From NCBI GenBank assembly GCA_029258795.1, contig JAPDKB010000005.1, forward strand, positions 1 through 54,041: a stretch of DNA of 54,041 bases, written 5' to 3'. Below are positions 44,106 to 50,968 of the stretch, piece by piece. How positions within the stretch are numbered: the stretch's first letter is position 1; each line of letters begins with the position of its first letter. The DNA comes from an archaeon (GTDB lineage: Archaea > EX4484-52 > WAPT01). Both the position numbers and the translations under genes were made by a program. Below the pieces are notes generated by a model. The model saw nothing but the letters and a program-made list of their open reading frames with translations. It was not told the origin of the DNA and ran no database searches.

Positions 44106-45293
44106 TCACATCCAAAATTCATACTTCTCCAAGTATTCGAGAGCTTCCTTCTTTCTTAAGTTCACTTCCCTCTCTTTATCGGATATTATCTCCCTCTCCA
44201 GCTTATCCTTCACGATCTCAAACACGTCTATGGCATTAAAGCCCTCGTATCTCGCAACGTAAACTTTACCGGGAGTTATCAATCTCAGCTTTATAAGAAA
44301 ACGCTTTGCATCAGGCCTTGTTGCCTTAATCTGCTTGAAGTGCACGAAAAGCATAGCTTCATCAAACATTTTCTTGGCAAGGTCAAGCAGTTTTTCCACA
44401 TCCTTTTTGATGTGTTCCATCTCAAAAGCATCAACTTTATCATAATCCCCGGCAAACTGCACCACGAACTTGCCTTCGGCAGGAAGTTTTGCATACTTCA
44501 GCAGGGCTTCAAGCACATCTCTCTTGGTTATGATACCCACCGCCTTATCGCTCTCGTCAGCTATCACAACGCTTGAAATATCATGCCTCTTCATCAAACC
44601 AACAACCTCTTTGAGTTTTGCATCAGCACCCACACTTATGACAGGAGAGCTCATTATTTTTTTGACTGGCGCGGAAAGCGGATGGACTTTCTCACCCTTC
44701 ATCTCACCCCTTTTAGCTCTCTCACGAGGTATCAAAAACCTTATAACTATATCGTGCATGGTGACTATTCCCACAACTTTACCTCTATCTATAACAGGAG
44801 CTCTGGATATGTTGTTGTCCCTGAAAACAGCAAGAGCTTTCCCTATGCTGTCGGAAGGAAGAAGGGTTATCAGGTCAGCTGTACAGTAATCGATGGCTTT
44901 CTCATCACCGAACGCCTTCTCAACAACCTTGACAAGGAGGTCAACATCACCCACAATACCCGCAACAACATCCTCATCTTTATCAAATACGGGCACTGCC
45001 TGCACATAGTTTTCAATCATCCTTCTGGCAACCTCTACAAGAGGTGTGTCCTCATAAGCTTTAGGCACGTGTCTTGCTAGTGTTTTCACCTTCGTTTTTG
45101 TAGGATCAACTCTCGCTCTATAAATCCACCTTTCAGAAAGCACGCCAACATAATTGCCTTGGCTATCCACAACCATTATAACATCCGGCTCCTTTTCCTC
45201 AAACACAGTTATCGCTTTGGAAAGCTTCTCATCTTCCTCCATTATCGCGAAATTCTTGCTCATCACATCTCCAGCCTTTAAAGTCTCCACCAT
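44106..45293 (-). CDS. Four-CBS-domain protein with HPF-like C-terminal domain
   Basis: 395 residues. Four CBS domains are seen at about 5-58, 68-120, 132-185 and 208-265 (for example VMSKNFAIMEEDEKLSKAI and IMSSPVISVGADAKLKEVV), so two Bateman modules that should bind adenine nucleotides. Residues about 275-385 resemble the ribosome hibernation factor fold, with FVVQFAGDYDKV, a helix, MLFVHFKQIKATRPDAKRF and YEGFNAIDVFEIVKDKLERE, the last like the conserved A-x-d-K-L-e helix of HPF/YfiA. Combining energy sensing with ribosome silencing would make sense; this is inferred. It is a single gene, 56 bases from the KaiC-like gene upstream. Confidence 0.75.
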   Translation of the reverse strand: MVETLKAGDVMSKNFAIMEEDEKLSKAITVFEEKEPDVIMVVDSQGNYVGVLSERWIYRARVDPTKTKVKTLARHVPKAYEDTPLVEVARRMIENYVQAVPVFDKDEDVVAGIVGDVDLLVKVVEKAFGDEKAIDYCTADLITLLPSDSIGKALAVFRDNNISRAPVIDRGKVVGIVTMHDIVIRFLIPRERAKRGEMKGEKVHPLSAPVKKIMSSPVISVGADAKLKEVVGLMKRHDISSVVIADESDKAVGIITKRDVLEALLKYAKLPAEGKFVVQFAGDYDKVDAFEMEHIKKDVEKLLDLAKKMFDEAMLFVHFKQIKATRPDAKRFLIKLRLITPGKVYVARYEGFNAIDVFEIVKDKLEREIISDKEREVNLRKKEALEYLEKYEFWM

Positions 45294-45349
45294 AATCGAC
45301 CACCCTCGACAAACAATCCTGTATTAAGAAAGGGAATTTTTAAATTGTT

Positions 45350-46036
45350 TTAAAGTGTGTCGACTCTCACCACCATGCCATCATCGGTAATCTCCAGAGG
45401 GAAGGTTCCGTTGCGGTGGTTGGTCCTCCTCATCTTCCTCACTTCTATGTTTCTGAACACGCCCTCTCCTATCCCCATATAATAAAGAACTATCACGCCA
45501 TCACAAACAAACTCCTCAACCCCAAACCTGCTCAGCTGGTTTGAGTTCTCCGGAATCTCTGTGGAGAGCAGGATCGTGGATCCGGTTGACTTTACACTCT
45601 CTATCAGCTTGTAAAGCATCTTTCTTATTTTATAGAGGTCATTCACATAAAGTCCAAATAGGGCTGTGGAATCTATGGCGACTCTTGCATAGTTGTTCAT
45701 CTTTATCATGTCCGAAAGCCGGTTTGCCAAATCCCCAAGCTCAAATGGATCGAAGTACTCTATGCGCAGCTGTCCGTTTTGCTCGTAGGTTTCAAAATCC
45801 CAACCGAAAACAGCAGCATCGCCCTTTATCTCTTCCGGCGTCTCCTCAAGCGTCACAAAAAGGCAGTTTTCCCCTCTCTTCAAACCCTCCCAGATGAACT
45901 GGCTGAGAAAGGTTGTTTTACCTGTACCCGTGCCTCCAGCCACAAGAACAGCACTACCCTTCGGAAATCCTCCATCAATCAGTTCATCCAAGCCGGGTAT
46001 GCCTGAGGGAACCCTTTCAATCATCACTTTTGCCAT
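45350..46036 (-). CDS. Single-domain KaiC-like ATPase
   Basis: 228 residues, one RecA-type domain. GIPGLDELIDGGFPKGSAVL leads to Walker A GGTGTGKTTFLSQF; VTLEETPEEIK carries the catalytic Glu pair typical of KaiC; VAIDSTALFGLY is Walker B. The C-terminal VEEFVCDGVIVLYYM and FPLEITDDGMVV complete the fold. Such short KaiC-like proteins are common in archaea and act as ATP-dependent switches, some in signal transduction. Here it precedes the CBS gene and follows the paralogous membrane protein gene at 46071 by 34 bases, all on the minus strand. Confidence 0.88.
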   Translation of the reverse strand: MAKVMIERVPSGIPGLDELIDGGFPKGSAVLVAGGTGTGKTTFLSQFIWEGLKRGENCLFVTLEETPEEIKGDAAVFGWDFETYEQNGQLRIEYFDPFELGDLANRLSDMIKMNNYARVAIDSTALFGLYVNDLYKIRKMLYKLIESVKSTGSTILLSTEIPENSNQLSRFGVEEFVCDGVIVLYYMGIGEGVFRNIEVRKMRRTNHRNGTFPLEITDDGMVVRVDTL

Positions 46037-46070
46037 ACCTTATAATTTCAAAAGAAGTTGTATATAAAAT

Positions 46071-46436
46071 TTATTTCTTCTTCTTTTTCTTTTCGGTTTC
46101 AGCAGGATGAGCCATAACTCCGATTCCTATGGTCTGCGCGGCTTCAATCATTTTCATGATACCAACTGCCAGAAGTATCCCGAAAGTCGTGAAAAATATT
46201 ATGAAGAGTTTGAACATGCTGTATTGCAGCCATGATTCAAGCCCGAAGTAAATTATCATGCTTCCAGCAAGCAAGATATATGATGCCAACATGAATATCA
46301 TGAAGGACTGCTTGAATATCTTGAGCCTGAAAATTCTGTATGCTTCAAGCGAAACATAGACTAGGGCTACAGAAACACCTATGTTGACAAGCGTCACTAT
46401 CGCAAGCATGGAGTTTTTGAAAAGTCCCTCAAGCAT
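46071..46436 (-). CDS. Small four-helix membrane protein (paralogue of 46658-46990)
   Basis: 121 residues with four hydrophobic segments and a C-terminal run of Lys (ETEKKKKKK). Clear paralogy to the gene at 46658: SVALVYVSLEAYRIFRLKIF here versus SVALVYVSMVAYKEVKLKVF there, and FFTTFGILLAVGIMKM versus CFTTFLIVLSFGIFRL. Family not recognised. The tRNA-Thr gene lies between the two copies. The following gene is a KaiC-like ATPase, so a membrane receptor or anchor for it is conceivable. Confidence 0.75.
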   Translation of the reverse strand: MLEGLFKNSMLAIVTLVNIGVSVALVYVSLEAYRIFRLKIFKQSFMIFMLASYILLAGSMIIYFGLESWLQYSMFKLFIIFFTTFGILLAVGIMKMIEAAQTIGIGVMAHPAETEKKKKKK

Positions 46437-46501
46437 GATTCTTTTTTTTTACAGAAACACTTTATATTATTTTTGTTCACGGGGAAGGTAGTACTAACAA
46501 A

Positions 46502-46605
46502 TGGAGCCCGGGGTGGGACTCGAACCCACGACCACGAGTTCTCCAGCACGTGGCTACGAGATTCACGCTACAAGACTCGCGCTCTACCAACTGAGCTACC
46601 CGGGC
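46502..46605 (-). tRNA. tRNA-Thr (UGU) with a 28-nt intron
   Basis: Acceptor GCCCGGG pairs with CCCGGGC, discriminator U, and CCA is encoded (46502-46504). The anticodon stem CGAGT/ACTCG encloses loop CTTGTA, the intron, then A, giving anticodon UGU. The intron occupies 46541-46568, the canonical position 37/38. Mature length is 76 nt with CCA. The splice sites fit a relaxed bulge-helix-bulge: bulges TAG and AGA and a partly mispaired central helix (CTTG against CTGG). U73 agrees with archaeal tRNA-Thr. Confidence 0.93.
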
Positions 46606-46657
46606 GCGAGAAAAATATATAATAAAGAAGAATATTGGCAAAACCTTTAAAATTTTT

Positions 46658-46990
46658 TCAGGACTTGGTGCCCATCCCCAAGGCTGTGATCGCATTGGCA
46701 AGCCTGAAAATTCCGAAGGACAACACTATGAGGAATGTCGTGAAACATGTAATGAATATTTTTAGTACGAAATCATTAAATAACAGGTCTTTGAGGCCCA
46801 AGTAAACTGTCATGTTCGCAGCCAGCCAAATGTAAGATGCGATCATGAAGATGAAAAAAGCGTCCTTGAACACCTTGAGCTTGACTTCCTTGTACGCGAC
46901 CATTGAAACGTAAACCAATGCTACTGACACCGCTATATTTGCGAGCAGCAGTATGCTCATCAAACTTTGCTCGCTTGCCATGGGGCTCAC
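46658..46990 (-). CDS. Small four-helix membrane protein (paralogue of 46071-46436)
   Basis: 110 residues with four hydrophobic segments: LMSILLLANIAVSVALVYVS, AFFIFMIASYIWLAANM, LKIFITCFTTFLIVLSF and a shorter final one. It is a paralogue of the gene at 46071. The GTG start overlaps the stop of the zinc-ribbon gene by 4 bases, and an ATG three codons in is the alternative. It is probably co-transcribed with the zinc-ribbon gene and perhaps, through the tRNA, with the paralogue. Function unknown. Confidence 0.75.
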   Translation of the reverse strand: MSPMASEQSLMSILLLANIAVSVALVYVSMVAYKEVKLKVFKDAFFIFMIASYIWLAANMTVYLGLKDLLFNDFVLKIFITCFTTFLIVLSFGIFRLANAITALGMGTKS

Positions 46991-47244
46991 TTTTTCTTCT
47001 TTTTCAACAACCTCTCAACCAAAACCTTTTTTCCACATCCCTCACACTCTATTCTGTATGGCCTTCTTTTGAATGATGCTTTGCCTTTCTGTTCCTTCCC
47101 GCAGTAAGGACAGACCATCATGTAATGAAATTCCTCCTCGCCCCTAACCCTGTACATAACTACTCTGCCTTTCTTTTCCCCCTTGTCGTTGGCGAGGGTT
47201 CTCTTCGTGAAATAATCCAGCTCTTCAATCGGCGGAATCTTCAT
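46987..47244 (-). CDS. Small zinc-ribbon protein
   Basis: 85 residues. Two C-x2-C pairs form a zinc ribbon: MVCPYCGKEQKGKASF and IECEGCGKKVLVERL. The N-terminal part (IPPIEELDYFTKRTLANDKG) is charged, and the end is a run of Lys, so nucleic-acid or ribosome contact is likely. The family is not recognised. Divergent from xerA with 76 bases between starts, so the two may share a control region that includes the arm sequence at 47319. Confidence 0.75.
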   Translation of the reverse strand: MKIPPIEELDYFTKRTLANDKGEKKGRVVMYRVRGEEEFHYMMVCPYCGKEQKGKASFKRRPYRIECEGCGKKVLVERLLKKKKK

Positions 47245-47318
47245 GAAAAAGGATTATTTTTTAACTCCTATATAAAGATTTGGATAATGTTTTTATTCTC
47301 CAAAAACCACATCCTACA

Positions 47319-47329
47319 TTATGCGAACT
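47319..47329. promoter_or_regulatory. dif-arm copy covering the xerA start codon
   Basis: TTATGCGAACT, identical to the right arm of the palindrome at 38451-38478 and matching over CATTATGCGAACT. The ATG of xerA is inside it. No left arm lies at the 6-bp distance. If XerA recognises this arm, it could bind its own start region. Coincidence with coding constraint remains possible. Confidence 0.4.
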
Positions 47330-48160
47330 TCGAAATGGATTGAGATGCTTGAAGCTGAGCTGAAACTTCGCGGCTTTACTGAAAACACGATCTCAAGTTA
47401 CACAATACTCGTGAGAAATTTTCTGGAAGACATGAACAAAGACCCAAAAAGGATTAGTGAGGGAGATGTCAAAGCTTACATATCTAAAAAGATGGTGGAT
47501 GAGGGGTTAAGCCCAAGAAGTGTGGTATGCATTATAGCTGCATTACGTTTCTTTTTTGAGGAGGTGGTGGGTAGGGATGATGTGGTGAAGATAAAGCCGC
47601 CGAAGCAGGATAAGAAGCTTCCAACTGTGCTGACAAAGGAGGAGGTGCGCTTGTTGATAGATGCTGCTGAAAATTTGAAGCACAGAGCGCTTGTCGAGCT
47701 CCTGTATTCTTCTGGTTTGAGAATAAGCGAATGTCTTAACCTGAGAGTTAAGGACTTGGACTTGGATAGGATGGTGGGCGTAGTAAGAGCAGGTAAAGGG
47801 AGAAAAGACAGGATGTTCATACTGTCCAGAAGGGCAGCTGAAGATGTGAGGCAGCTCATCCTGATGGAAAATAAAGGGAGTGAGGACTTCATCTTCACCG
47901 GGAAAAATAAAAGAAAGAGGATGACTTCTAGGGCAGCGCAAAAAATAATATCGAAACTTGCGGAAAAAGCAGGAATAACGAAAAATGTAACGCCCCATGT
48001 ATTGAGGCACAGCTTTGCCACACATTTGCTGGAAGGAGGAGTTGACATAAGAAAGATTCAGGAGCTGCTCGGTCATGCGAATCTTAACACCACGCAGATA
48101 TACACCAAAGTTTCTATGGAAGAGCTCAGGAAAATTAGAAGTCCGCTGGACGAAATTTGA
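47321..48160 (+). CDS. xerA: Tyrosine recombinase XerA (integrase family)
   Basis: 279 residues. An N-terminal SAM-like DNA-binding domain (LKLRGFTENTISSYTILVRN) is followed by the catalytic domain with all residues present. Arg I is in YSSGLRISECLNL, the beta-hairpin Lys in GKGRKDRMF, H-x-x-R in PHVLRHSFATHLL, the second His in LGHANLNTTQIY and nucleophile Tyr in TTQIYTKVS. Length and lack of an arm-binding domain fit chromosomal XerA rather than a viral integrase. It should resolve chromosome dimers at a dif site; the 38451 palindrome is the candidate. The stop is 2 bases from the convergent wHTH gene. Confidence 0.93.
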   Translation: MRTSKWIEMLEAELKLRGFTENTISSYTILVRNFLEDMNKDPKRISEGDVKAYISKKMVDEGLSPRSVVCIIAALRFFFEEVVGRDDVVKIKPPKQDKKLPTVLTKEEVRLLIDAAENLKHRALVELLYSSGLRISECLNLRVKDLDLDRMVGVVRAGKGRKDRMFILSRRAAEDVRQLILMENKGSEDFIFTGKNKRKRMTSRAAQKIISKLAEKAGITKNVTPHVLRHSFATHLLEGGVDIRKIQELLGHANLNTTQIYTKVSMEELRKIRSPLDEI

Positions 48161-48162
48161 AT

Positions 48163-48450
48163 TTATTCTTTCCTTTCATCAATCTTTCTGAGAATTCTCA
48201 CCAGCTCATCCAGAAGGTCTGCAACCTCTTCACCAATATTCGTTAGCTTTATGTAGCGCGTCCTACCTTGCTTCTCTGACTGTATCAACCCCTTCTCTTC
48301 CAGAAAATCCACAATCTTCATGGTGTGGGAGTATGTGCAGTCAGCATATTTTGCTATTCTGGTGGTGTAGGAGGAGCCACCATTATTCCTGATACCCAGT
48401 ATCATCTTTACCGGCTTCTCGTGCAGCAGAACATTCATGAGTTTTTCCAT
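48163..48450 (-). CDS. Winged-helix transcriptional regulator
   Basis: 95 residues. A compact winged helix: SSYTTRIAKYADCTYSHTMK as helix-turn-helix, then IVDFLEEKGLIQSEKQGRTR and the wing YIKLTNIGEEV, ending in a dimerisation helix. It resembles archaeal MarR/ArsR-like regulators. Convergent with xerA (2-base gap). A TATA-like region lies upstream at 48490-48540. The target is unknown. Confidence 0.8.
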   Translation of the reverse strand: MEKLMNVLLHEKPVKMILGIRNNGGSSYTTRIAKYADCTYSHTMKIVDFLEEKGLIQSEKQGRTRYIKLTNIGEEVADLLDELVRILRKIDERKE

Positions 48451-48545
48451 TCAGTTCACCATGATTTGTTTTCAACTCATTTCTATTTAGGTATATAGGT
48501 ATTTTTATATGTTTCCATTTTGTCTAATATCTATTTTAAAAAATA

Positions 48546-48875
48546 TTATTTCTGGTTGAGCTTTTTGCGTCCAGAAACTTTCTTTATGACCTTAAAATTG
48601 TGCACCACAACCCCCACATAAATAACCAAGAAACTCATGAGTAAGCTTGTCGCCATCCGTTCTGATTCAAATTTCAGGAGGAAAACGATTGTGAGCACAA
48701 CCACAAGATCTACAAGTTTGAAAAGAATAAAATCCTCTCTGCTTTTTTTCAGCATGAATCTTGCAACCGGATTTAGTTCTGCGGTGTAATCGAGCCTGCT
48801 AACAACTATCAGCGTTTCCATGAGGTCTATCATCCAGAGTATGGCTACACCCAACGCAAGCAATATGAGCAGCAT
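48546..48875 (-). CDS. DUF5658-like small membrane protein
   Basis: 109 residues with three hydrophobic segments. The pattern WMIDLMETLIVVSR then LDYTAELNPVARFML is characteristic of DUF5658 (a D...T...E-x-N-P arrangement in short membrane proteins). The C-terminus is basic. Function is unknown. The gene follows a 37-residue membrane ORF on the same strand, 25 bases downstream, and both may be transcribed together. Confidence 0.7.
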   Translation of the reverse strand: MLLILLALGVAILWMIDLMETLIVVSRLDYTAELNPVARFMLKKSREDFILFKLVDLVVVLTIVFLLKFESERMATSLLMSFLVIYVGVVVHNFKVIKKVSGRKKLNQK

Positions 48876-48900
48876 TAAATTTTCTTATACAGATCTCAAT

Positions 48901-49014
48901 TTATATTAGTTCGTAGTATCCTGCAATGACGACGAGCAGCAGAACTGCCAGCACAATCACACTCACAAGCTCAACATAATCCTCTCTCTTGAACTTGAGC
49001 TTTCTCTTTTTCAT
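48901..49014 (-). CDS. Small membrane protein, 37 residues
   Basis: The frame starts with a basic segment (MKKRKLKFKREDYVEL) followed by one strong transmembrane helix (VSVIVLAVLLLVVIAGYY) and stops after ELI. A very good Shine-Dalgarno, AAGGAGGT, lies 8 bases before the ATG, which strongly supports translation. Topology (basic cytoplasmic N-terminus, single helix) is reminiscent of Sec61-beta/SecG-type tail-anchored proteins, but length and sequence do not prove that. It sits between tRNA-Gln and the DUF5658-like gene. Confidence 0.65.
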   Translation of the reverse strand: MKKRKLKFKREDYVELVSVIVLAVLLLVVIAGYYELI

Positions 49015-49047
49015 TCCATTCAACCTCCTTCAATGAAAGTTTTGGAG

Positions 49048-49155
49048 TGGTAGCCCCGCCAGGATTTTCGGCCGCAACAGAAAACAAATCAGCGGCATTC
49101 GAACCTGGGTCAGCGGGTCCAAAGCCCGCCATGCTTACCACTACACCACGGGGCT
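49048..49155 (-). tRNA. tRNA-Gln (UUG) with a 33-nt intron in the T-loop
   Basis: Acceptor AGCCCCG pairs with CGGGGCT, discriminator A, and CCA is encoded. The anticodon stem GCGGG/CCCGC encloses CTTTGGA, anticodon UUG. The T-stem CCAGG/CCTGG is interrupted by an intron at 49065-49097, between positions 59 and 60. The splice sites form a perfect bulge-helix-bulge: central helix TTCG/CGAA, both bulges AAT, inner helix GCCGC/GCGGC. Cutting after AA in each bulge restores loop TTCGAAT and a mature length of 75 nt with CCA. A1-U72 and A73 agree with archaeal tRNA-Gln. Confidence 0.95.
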
Positions 49156-49197
49156 GTACAAAACTCTTATAATCTTTCCTATCCGAAAAATATTTTT

Positions 49198-50043
49198 ATG
49201 GTTTTCGTAATCAAGATGAACGGCGAGAAGGCAGAGTTCAACGAGGAGAAGATAATTCACACCGCAATGAGGGCAGGAGCATCGAGAGAGCTTGCGGAAG
49301 AGGTTGCCAAAGCCGTCAGAAGCAGGATTTATAATGGAATCACCACCCGGGAAATCCTAAAGATGGTTAGAGAAGAGCTGAAAAAGCACAGCCCATACTT
49401 GGCAAGGGTGTACACCCTCAAAGATGCGATTTCTCTTCTTAACCCCGATATCTATGAGTTTGAATATTATGTGGCATCCCTTTTCAGGTTGAAGGGCTAC
49501 AATGTAAAGAGAAGTCCCGAGCCCAAGCCGCGGGGAAGGTGTGTCGAGCACGAGATAGACGTGCTTGCAGAAAAGGATGGGAAAATAATCGTGGTGGAGT
49601 GCAAACACCATCACAAGGAAAGAACCTTTACTGGCTTGGATGTGGTTATGAGGCAGCATGCAAGGCTCATAGATTTAAAGGATGGCTGGAGGGATGGAAA
49701 GAAAAATTCGATAGACGTTCAGGAAGCGTGGGTTGCAACCAACACCAAGTTTTCAGAACACGCCATAAAGTATGCGAGGTGCAGAGGTATAAAGCTGCTC
49801 AGCTGGCGTTATCCAGAGGGCAATAGCCTCGCGGATTGGGTGAACAGCATGAAAGCTTATCCCCTCACCATAGTGAACCTGCCATTAAAATACAGAGAAG
49901 CGCTGCTTCCTTACGGTGTGTGGAACACTGTTGATTTTATGAATGCGGATGACAAAATTTTGAGGAAATCCGGGCTAACAGACGTTCAGATAAATGCGTA
50001 CAAGAGACGAATAAAGACCATGAAGGAGCTCATGGGAGGTTGA
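49198..50043 (+). CDS. ATP-cone domain fused to Mrr-like PD-(D/E)XK nuclease
   Basis: 281 residues in three parts. Residues 1-85 are an ATP-cone (VIKMNGEKAEFNEEKIIHTA then GITTREILKMVREELKKHS), the nucleotide-sensing module of ribonucleotide reductases and NrdR. Residues about 90-205 are a restriction-endonuclease-like fold: FEYYVASLFRLKGYNVKRSP, EHEIDVLAEKDG with the catalytic Asp, and IIVVECKHHHKE with E-C-K. The C-terminal 70 residues are helical and may include a helix-hairpin-helix-like DNA contact (LRKSGLTDVQINAYKRR). The likely role is a nucleotide-regulated DNA nuclease. It is overlapped or followed directly by the membrane protein gene at 50049. Confidence 0.82.
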   Translation: MVFVIKMNGEKAEFNEEKIIHTAMRAGASRELAEEVAKAVRSRIYNGITTREILKMVREELKKHSPYLARVYTLKDAISLLNPDIYEFEYYVASLFRLKGYNVKRSPEPKPRGRCVEHEIDVLAEKDGKIIVVECKHHHKERTFTGLDVVMRQHARLIDLKDGWRDGKKNSIDVQEAWVATNTKFSEHAIKYARCRGIKLLSWRYPEGNSLADWVNSMKAYPLTIVNLPLKYREALLPYGVWNTVDFMNADDKILRKSGLTDVQINAYKRRIKTMKELMGG

Positions 50044-50048
50044 TCTTT

Positions 50049-50549
50049 GTGGCAAAGCCAAGACCGAGAAAAAAGAAATCAAGCAAAGTAAGGGAGGAGA
50101 AAGATAAGCGAGGCTATTATTTCTCCCTTTTTGTGGCGTTTTTGCTTGTGTTCTCGATTTTTGCGGCCGCCTATAGCTCTGGCTTCTTCTCTTCAGGCAA
50201 GAAGTTGAAGCTTCCTGAAACGACGGAGGTGGGGAAGCTGAGCAGGGAAGAGCTGGATTTCATAGTTAAAAATGGCAGGGCTGTGCTTGAAATTGTGATG
50301 CCTGAGAACTGCACGGTGGAATGTGAGAGGGTGTATGGTGAAGCTGTTCAGCTTGCCCAGGAGTTTTCTCCCGTGCTTTACTTATCATCCTACAGAACTC
50401 CCAACGCAACCGCACTTAAAATAAGGTTATACACGCCACTCAGCTATTATGGTGTTGAGGTGGAGAACCTCGGCGTTGTCCAGGAAATGCTGTGCAACAT
50501 AACCTATCCCAAACCAGAGGTGTGCATACTGAAAGAGTTGCTTGAATAA
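50049..50549 (+). CDS. Single-pass membrane protein of unknown function
   Basis: About 166 residues from a GTG start (MAKPRPRKKK) with Shine-Dalgarno GGGAGGT 8 bases upstream; a TTG three codons earlier is less likely. A basic cytoplasmic N-terminus and one transmembrane helix (YFSLFVAFLLVFSIFAAAY) precede an outer alpha/beta domain. That domain has four Cys residues (ENCTVECERVYG and MLCNITYPKPEVCIL), probably as disulfides, and a central LYLSSYRTPNATALKIRLY. The fold could be thioredoxin-like, but no C-x-x-C active site is present. Translationally linked to the ATP-cone nuclease gene. Confidence 0.7.
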   Translation: MAKPRPRKKKSSKVREEKDKRGYYFSLFVAFLLVFSIFAAAYSSGFFSSGKKLKLPETTEVGKLSREELDFIVKNGRAVLEIVMPENCTVECERVYGEAVQLAQEFSPVLYLSSYRTPNATALKIRLYTPLSYYGVEVENLGVVQEMLCNITYPKPEVCILKELLE

Positions 50550-50627
50550 CAACGCTTCCCTAACCACTTTCTATACTGAAAGCTAAATGGTAGAAAAAGA
50601 AATGACTGAAAGTCCCTGCCATCGCTT

Positions 50628-50951
50628 TCATCCGAAGAGCGCGCTGAGACCTGCTGCCGCTTCCTCTTCCTTCTTCTCCTCTGCTTCCTCCTTCTTCTCT
50701 TCCTTCTTCTCCTCTGCAGCTGCTGCCGCTCCACCTTCAGCTCCAGCTGCAGCTGGAGCAGCTGCCATGGCAACGGTTGGAGCTTTGCTTATTGCCTCCT
50801 CTATGTTCACCTCTTCGAGCGCTGACACCAGTGCCTTTATCTTTGCCTCATCCGCCTGAATTCCTGCTGCCTCCACCACCTTCTTAATGTTCTCCTCGTT
50901 TATTTCTTTCCCTGCCTTGTGCAGGAGCAGAGCCGCGTATATGTACTCCAT
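50628..50951 (-). CDS. rpl12: Ribosomal protein P1 (archaeal L12 stalk protein)
   Basis: 107 residues, the usual archaeal aP1 form. The N-terminal dimerisation domain [20 protein letters not shown] is followed by an Ala-rich hinge, an acidic Glu/Lys tail and the terminal [10 protein letters not shown] motif that recruits translational GTPases. Last gene of the secE-spt5-L11-L1-P0-P1 operon, 17 bases after the P0 stop. It should bind as dimers to the P0 spine. Confidence 0.97.
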   Translation of the reverse strand: MEYIYAALLLHKAGKEINEENIKKVVEAAGIQADEAKIKALVSALEEVNIEEAISKAPTVAMAAAPAAAGAEGGAAAAAEEKKEEKKEEAEEKKEEEAAAGLSALFG

Positions 50952-50968
50952 CTTTAACTACCTCCTTA

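Noticed and set aside
47302-47329. A complete second dif site at xerA.
   Set aside because: Only the right arm matches; the 11 bases where the left arm should be (AAAAACCACAT) do not pair with it.
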